A DNA stretch of 20,404 bases from an uncultured Verrucomicrobiota bacterium (GTDB taxonomy: Bacteria > Verrucomicrobiota > Verrucomicrobiae > Opitutales > Opitutaceae): the NCBI GenBank assembly GCA_946482165.1, contig CAMLQS010000048.1, positions 1-20,404 on the forward strand. Direction: 5' to 3'. Below, in pieces: positions 16,309 to 20,404 of this stretch. The notes beneath the pieces were generated by a model. The model was not told where the DNA came from. It did not search any database and saw nothing but the letters and a program-made list of their open reading frames with translations. Position 1 is the stretch's first letter. The number at the start of each line of letters is the position of its first letter. The position numbers were made by a program, and so were the translations under genes.

Positions 16309-19065
16309 CTAGATCCTGGCCGCCTCGAGCGCGCGGCAGGTTTTCTCCATGATCACCGTGGCCACGGGCTCGTCCATCATGTCCTCATGCGCGCAGTGCA
16401 GCTCCTGCACGGTCAGCTTTCCGCGCACATGTTGTTCCCAGTTGTGGGCGGGCGCCTCCTTCAGGCGATGAAACATGCCGACATCGTAGCTCGTGCAGCG
16501 GAACAGCAGCACGTCGCCGTCGTAGGGCTGGGGTCGATACGCATGGAACGCGCGGAGATTCGCGAGACAGATTTTGTCGCGATGCGGCAACATGCCGCGC
16601 ATGCGCGGCCCGAACAGGAAGCGAGGCAGCAGACGGTCGACGAGCTTCAACCAGAGCACGCGCCGCACCGGAGTGAGGGTGGGAAACAAAAACTCCCGGA
16701 TGCGCCCGCGCGCCGCGGTCCGCCAGAAATGGTGCGCGCCTTTCCGCGCCACGTCGCGAACCACCTGCAGCGGCTCTTTCCGCACGATCAGGTCGTCGCA
16801 CATCGAGTCCCACAACACCACCTGCTCCACGCGGTGGCCCGAGGCGCGGAGTCTGCGGGCCGTCTCATAGGCCAGGATTCCGCCGAAGGAGAACCCGCTC
16901 AGCACGCAGGGGCCCTCGGGGTGAACCGCGCGGATCTGACGCGCCATTTCCTCCGCCAGTTCGTCCACCGTCACGAGCGGACGCGCATCGTCGCCCGCGC
17001 CGGGATGGGCCAGCTCGTCGTAGTAGCGGCGGCTTCCTTTCAAAACCGCCACGCGCGAAGGGCTGAGTTTCTCCACGCCGCCCACGCCCGGCACATGGAA
17101 AAGCGGCGCGCCGGGTCCGCTCCCGCGCAAGGCGAGGCGATCGTCGCCCATCTCGCGATCGGGCCACTGCCGAGCGAAGGCGGCCGCGCTCGGGTTCTCG
17201 TAGATCGCCTGCATCGCCACGCGCCGGCCAAAGGTGCGCTCGATTTCCAGCGCGAGCTGAATGCTGAGCAGCGAGTCCCCCCCGTGCTCGAAAAAGCTCT
17301 GGTCGGCGCGCAGCGACGGTTCGCCGAGCACTCGCCGCCACAACGTGAGCATTCGGCTCGTCAGCACCGCGTCCGCGCCGTTCGCCGCCGCGGTGATCGA
17401 CGGCGCCGCCGCTTCGGTGGCAGCGTCGGCCGCAAAGAGCTCCCCGAGCGCGCGACGGTCGACCTTGCCGTTTCCATTCAAGGGAAACCGCTCCACGCAG
17501 CGGATGCGCGACGGGACCATGTATTCGGGGACGAGTGCCGCGAGTTGCGCTCGCAGCTCGGCGGAGAGCGGCGCCCGGCCGGCCTCGGGCACGACGCACG
17601 CGACCAGTTGCTTCGCCGCGCCCGTCTCGGTTTCGCGCGCAAAGACGGTGGCGTTGCGCACGCCGGGCAGCTTGCGCAACGCGGCCTCGATCTCGCCGGG
17701 CTCGATGCGAAAGCCGCGCAACTTGATCTGATCGTCGATGCGCCCGAGATACTCGATCAGTCCGTCCGGCCGCCAGCGGCAGCGGTCGCCGGTGCGATAG
17801 AGCCGCGAGCCGGGATCGCCGTTGAACGGGTTCGGGATGAACTTCTCCGCCGTGAGCTCCGGCCGGCGAAAGTAGCCCGTCGCCAGCCCCGCGCCGCCGA
17901 GAAGAAGCTCGCCCGCCTCGCCGATCGGCACCGGCGCGAGCTTCTCGTCCACGATGTGGCACTCGGTGTTGTTTATCGGCCGGCCGATGGGGATCGATCC
18001 GCCGCCCCGCTCCCCCGCCGGACCAATACGGTAGGTGCAAGCGAAGGTCGTGCACTCGGTGGGGCCGTAGCCGTTGGTGATGGTGAGGTGCGGCAAGAGT
18101 TTTTGCGCCCGCCGGATGTGCTTGAGCGAAAGCGCCTCGCCGCCGGCGAGAACGTGACGCGCGTAGGCGATCGTCTCGGGTCGATGGTCGATGATTTGGT
18201 TAAAGAGCCCGGCGGTCAGCCAAAGGCAGGTGACGCGCTGCTCGCGAATCACCTTTTCCAGTTTGGCGAAATCGGGCCGGCGGTCGGGAAAAATCACGCA
18301 ACTCGCGCCGTGCAGCAAGGCGCCCCAAAGCTCGAACACGATCGCGTCGAACGCGGGCGAAGCGAGCAGCAGAAAGCGCTGGTCCGGCCCGAAAGGCGCA
18401 TAGTCCTGCCCGTGCACCAAGCGCACGATTCCGCGATGCGGGACCGCCACTCCCTTGGGCCGGCCGGTGGATCCGGAGGTATAGATGATGTAGGCGAGAT
18501 CGTCCGGACCCGAAGCCGGCGCAGGATTGTGATCCGCATGGCGTGCGATCTCCGTCCAATCCACGTCCAGGCAAACGGCGCGCGTCCGCGCCTCCGCCGG
18601 CAAGAGCTCCAACAAGTGCCTCTGCGTCAGGACGACCGGGGCGCCGGTGTCGGCGAGCATGTGCGCCAGCCGCTCCGGAGGCGACGCCGCGTCGAGAGGA
18701 ACGTAGGCTCCGCCGGCCTTCAGGATGCCGAGCTGGCCAACCACGAGCTCGACCGAACGCTCCGTGCAGATCGCAACGGGCTTGTTCGGTCCGACCCCGC
18801 GTCCGCGCAGGAAGTGCGCGAGCTGGTTCGCCCGTCGATTCAGCTCCAGATAGCTCATCACCTCCCCGGCGAGATACAAAGCGGGCGCCTCCGGCCGCGC
18901 GACCGCCACCTGCTCGAAGAGCCTGGCCACCGACCAGGCCGGCAGGGACTCCTCGCGCCGCGTCCACGCCGGGAGAGGCATGGGCTTCGCGTCATACTCC
19001 GAAACTCCGAGATCAGCCGGCCCGGCATGGGGCCCGACACGCGCGAAAGAAGCTTGAGAGTTCAC
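16309..19065 (-). CDS. Stand-alone A-T-TE nonribosomal peptide synthetase
   Basis: This encodes 918 residues from GTG 19065; ATG codons inside (from residue 29) are possible later starts. The adenylation domain (about 45-540) has core A3 Y-T-S-G-S-T-G-R-P-K-G (195-205), A5 N-G-Y-G-P-T-E (331-337), A7 Y-R-T-G-D (423-427), A8 at 438-456 and catalytic K534 in G-N-G-K-V-D. The carrier domain (565-635) has S598 in H-G-G-D-S-L for phosphopantetheine. The type I thioesterase (650-918) has G-F-S726-F-G, a likely Asp at 753 and His at 893. D240 at the amino-binding position implies an alpha-amino acid. By hand alignment to GrsA the pocket reads D-A-F-W-V-A-G-T-F-K, close to a valine code. No condensation, epimerisation or oxidation domain and no phosphopantetheinyl transferase gene are present here. 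It may load and release a single amino acid or a small self-condensed product. Confidence 0.92.
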   Translation of the reverse strand: MNSQASFARVGPHAGPADLGVSEYDAKPMPLPAWTRREESLPAWSVARLFEQVAVARPEAPALYLAGEVMSYLELNRRANQLAHFLRGRGVGPNKPVAICTERSVELVVGQLGILKAGGAYVPLDAASPPERLAHMLADTGAPVVLTQRHLLELLPAEARTRAVCLDVDWTEIARHADHNPAPASGPDDLAYIIYTSGSTGRPKGVAVPHRGIVRLVHGQDYAPFGPDQRFLLLASPAFDAIVFELWGALLHGASCVIFPDRRPDFAKLEKVIREQRVTCLWLTAGLFNQIIDHRPETIAYARHVLAGGEALSLKHIRRAQKLLPHLTITNGYGPTECTTFACTYRIGPAGERGGGSIPIGRPINNTECHIVDEKLAPVPIGEAGELLLGGAGLATGYFRRPELTAEKFIPNPFNGDPGSRLYRTGDRCRWRPDGLIEYLGRIDDQIKLRGFRIEPGEIEAALRKLPGVRNATVFARETETGAAKQLVACVVPEAGRAPLSAELRAQLAALVPEYMVPSRIRCVERFPLNGNGKVDRRALGELFAADAATEAAAPSITAAANGADAVLTSRMLTLWRRVLGEPSLRADQSFFEHGGDSLLSIQLALEIERTFGRRVAMQAIYENPSAAAFARQWPDREMGDDRLALRGSGPGAPLFHVPGVGGVEKLSPSRVAVLKGSRRYYDELAHPGAGDDARPLVTVDELAEEMARQIRAVHPEGPCVLSGFSFGGILAYETARRLRASGHRVEQVVLWDSMCDDLIVRKEPLQVVRDVARKGAHHFWRTAARGRIREFLFPTLTPVRRVLWLKLVDRLLPRFLFGPRMRGMLPHRDKICLANLRAFHAYRPQPYDGDVLLFRCTSYDVGMFHRLKEAPAHNWEQHVRGKLTVQELHCAHEDMMDEPVATVIMEKTCRALEAARI

Positions 19066-19097
19066 GGCCCCAACTGAGCTCGGAGACGATCTTTCAT
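19062..19097 (-). CDS. Possible 11-residue leader ORF overlapping the NRPS start
   Basis: ATG at 19097 opens MKDRLRAQLGP and ends at a TGA that shares four bases (GTGA) with the NRPS GTG start. That arrangement is typical of translational coupling and could help a GTG without a ribosome binding site. No Shine-Dalgarno precedes the leader, and an ORF this short can occur by chance. Confidence 0.25.
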   Translation of the reverse strand: MKDRLRAQLGP

Positions 19098-19134
19098 GTC
19101 AATTTAACCACCTGCTCCCAACCGATTTCCAGAA

Positions 19135-19140
19135 ATTATA
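19135..19140 (-). promoter_or_regulatory. Candidate -10 box for the NRPS operon
   Basis: TATAAT reads on the minus strand, 69 bases upstream of the GTG start. The region upstream has only weak -35 resemblance (GTTTTA or GAAACT depending on spacing), so this rests on the -10 and local AT-richness alone. Confidence 0.3.
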
Positions 19141-19277
19141 ACCTGCCTTTAAAACACAGTTTCCCGGAGTGTGGCGCAGGGGCTTTCCCCGTCCTTCGGC
19201 CAGTTTGACCACCCGAGCCTTCGCCCTTTGGAGGCCTGGCAATTTTTGACCAGCCGCGCGGTGGCATAGGGCCTGCT

Positions 19278-19310
19278 GTCATACGTTTTAAGGAAAACGT
19301 CATACCGTTT
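19278..19310 (+). promoter_or_regulatory. Operator-like direct and inverted repeats upstream of the ABC gene
   Basis: GTCATAC occurs at 19278-19284 and again at 19299-19305, a spacing of 21 bp or two helical turns, each followed by a (C)GTTT. Between them ACGTTTT (19283-19289) and AAAACGT (19294-19300) form an inverted repeat with an AAGG spacer. This lies 50-80 bp upstream of the substrate-binding protein start, where a transcription factor site would be expected. The factor is unknown. Confidence 0.45.
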
Positions 19311-19360
19311 CCGAATTCACGGCCGCTCGCCCACTCACGCCAACCCACCACCTCGTCGCC

Positions 19361-20371
19361 ATGCGCATCCTCCGCTCCGCCCTCGCCGCCCTCGCCGCCG
19401 CCAGCCTGTCCGCCACCGCCCTCCTGTCCGCCCCGCTCAAAGTCGCCTACTCGGACTGGCCGGGCTGGACCGCCTTCGCCATCGCCGAGCAGAAAGGCTG
19501 GTTCAAGGACGCCGGAGTCGAGGTCGAGCTGCTCTGGTTCGAATACGGCCCGTCGATGGAGGCCTACTCCGCCGGCAAGGTCGACGCAGTCATGGTCACC
19601 AACGGCGACGCGCTCGTCACCGGCGCCGGCGGCGCGAAGAACGTCATGATCGTCGCCCTCGATTATTCCAACGGCAACGACATGATCGTCGCCAAGCCCG
19701 GCATCGAATCGGTCAAGGACCTGAAGGGCAAAAAAATCGGAATCGAGGTCGGTTTCGTCGAACATCTCATGCTCCTCAAGGCGCTCGAGTCCGCCGGCCT
19801 CTCCGAGTCCGACGTCGAGATCGTGCCCACGCCCACCAACCAGACCCCGCAGGTCCTCGCCTCCGGCCAGGTCGACGCCATCGGCGCCTGGCAACCCAGC
19901 TCCGGCGCCGCGCTCAAGGCCCTGCCCGGCGCCAAGGCCATTTTCACGAGCGCCGACGCTCCCGGCCTCATCTACGACACCGTCGCCGTCACTCCGCAAA
20001 GCCTCGCCGAACGTCGTGCCGAATGGGTGAAGTTCATCGGCGTCTGGGACAAAATCGTCGCCTACCTCGCCGACCCGAAAACCCGCGACGATGGCGTCGC
20101 CATCATGGCCGCCAAGGCCGGGGTAGACGCGGCCACCTACGCCGAGTTCCTGCCCGGCACCAAGTTCCTCCCGCTCGCGGAGGGCGCGAAGGTTCTCTCA
20201 TCCAAGTCCAAGGGGCTCGGCTCCGTCTCCGGTTCCGCCGCCATCGCCGACGCCTTCAACGTGAAGAACGGCGTCTACAAGACCTCTCAAAAGGTCGCCG
20301 ACTACATCGACGCCTCGCTGATGGCCGACGCGCTCAAACCAGCCGAAGCGCCCGCGCCCGCGAAGAAGTAA
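19361..20371 (+). CDS. NitT/TauT-type ABC transporter substrate-binding protein
   Basis: This encodes 336 residues, ATG 19361 and TAA 20369-20371. A Sec signal peptide covers about residues 1-24 (M-R-I-L-R followed by an Ala/Leu core). The mature part has the SsuA/THI5-like (NMT1) fold pattern: [24 protein letters not shown] (26-49), Y-S-A-G-K-V-D-A-V (69-77), D-L-K-G-K-K-I-G (120-127) and [14 protein letters not shown]. No lipobox Cys is present, so the protein is periplasmic. Relatives import nitrate, taurine, sulfonates or pyrimidine precursors; the ligand cannot be read from sequence. Permease and ATPase genes would be expected downstream, beyond the window. The tail is rich in Ala, Pro and Lys. 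Confidence 0.88.
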   Translation: MRILRSALAALAAASLSATALLSAPLKVAYSDWPGWTAFAIAEQKGWFKDAGVEVELLWFEYGPSMEAYSAGKVDAVMVTNGDALVTGAGGAKNVMIVALDYSNGNDMIVAKPGIESVKDLKGKKIGIEVGFVEHLMLLKALESAGLSESDVEIVPTPTNQTPQVLASGQVDAIGAWQPSSGAALKALPGAKAIFTSADAPGLIYDTVAVTPQSLAERRAEWVKFIGVWDKIVAYLADPKTRDDGVAIMAAKAGVDAATYAEFLPGTKFLPLAEGAKVLSSKSKGLGSVSGSAAIADAFNVKNGVYKTSQKVADYIDASLMADALKPAEAPAPAKK

Positions 20372-20388
20372 ACCGCCGCCCTCCGCGC

Positions 20389-20404
20389 GTGGCACGGGCG
20401 TCCC
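20389..20404. repeat. REP-like element, truncated by window end
   Basis: The last 16 bases, beginning GTGGCACGGGCGTCCC, are identical to the left end of the REP-like element at 6124. It lies 17 bp after the substrate-binding protein stop, the usual intergenic position of such elements. Confidence 0.75.

Larger units (their letters stand above)
19066..19360. other. 295-bp divergent intergenic region (NRPS / ABC transporter)
   Basis: This is the longest gene-free stretch in the window and is clearly AT-richer than its neighbours. It holds a TATAAT match on the minus strand (19140-19135) without a good -35, the possible leader ORF at 19097, two TTTGACCA strings (near 19204 and 19246) and the repeat block at 19278-19310. 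No tRNA or recognisable riboswitch was seen; in particular there is no thiamine-box pattern. Confidence 0.5.

Noticed and set aside
16387..19077. An 896-residue plus-strand open frame opposite the NRPS gene.
   Set aside because: It is His/Arg/Ala-rich antisense shadow; all canonical NRPS core motifs are on the minus strand.
19066..19360. A TPP riboswitch controlling a THI5-like transporter.
   Set aside because: No thiamine-box consensus is visible in the region, and the NMT1 fold alone does not imply a thiamine-related ligand.

Overview
The window looks like chromosomal DNA from a high-GC verrucomicrobial bacterium, most likely in or near the Opitutaceae. This is inferred from gene content and repeats, not from a marker gene. 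Supporting signs are a long three-domain IspG, a TIGR03067-type protein (a family typical of planctomycetes and verrucomicrobia), a pair of secreted or anchored proteins built from W-x3-DP-x2-A-x2-W repeats, almost no Shine-Dalgarno sequences, and dispersed palindromic repeats whose translations (NVRNTNI, HGQDARAT) I associate with this group. No rRNA, tRNA, transposase, integrase or CRISPR array was seen.

Layout. 1-459 is the 3' part of a TRIC/UPF0126 membrane channel gene. 618-3248 encodes a large polytopic protein resembling STT3/PglB-type GT-C glycosyltransferases with a C-terminal TPR region. 3249-5115 holds three small genes: an AsmA-like membrane-anchored protein (-), a TIGR03067 protein (+) and a three-helix membrane protein (-). 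5221-7428 is ispG, the sixth step of the MEP isoprenoid pathway. It carries two in-frame insertions of dispersed repeats.

7482-12687 is the accessory part. A DUF4143-type AAA ATPase (-) and a 1328-residue Mrr-like nuclease/STAND NTPase (+) diverge from a 40-bp intergenic region containing a palindrome. The second protein has the architecture of an antiviral STAND (Avs-like) defence protein and is the strongest candidate here for an undescribed system.

12728-19065 is read entirely on the minus strand: a free-standing A-T-TE nonribosomal peptide synthetase, then two tandem paralogous repeat proteins. The gaps of 52 and 16 bp suggest one operon. The NRPS adenylation pocket reads close to a valine code. 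19361-20371 (+) encodes a NitT/TauT-type ABC substrate-binding protein, probably the first gene of a transporter operon that continues past the window. Its upstream region carries a direct repeat and an inverted repeat that look like an operator.

Repeats. Three copies of a 21-bp palindrome lie at 3266, 4247 and 6217. A three-hairpin REP-like element sits at 6124-6209, and a second copy begins at 20389 and runs off the window edge. A 7-nt periodic repeat lies at 6903-6937. Two of the three families are inside ispG, where they keep the reading frame and so add peptide segments to an essential enzyme.
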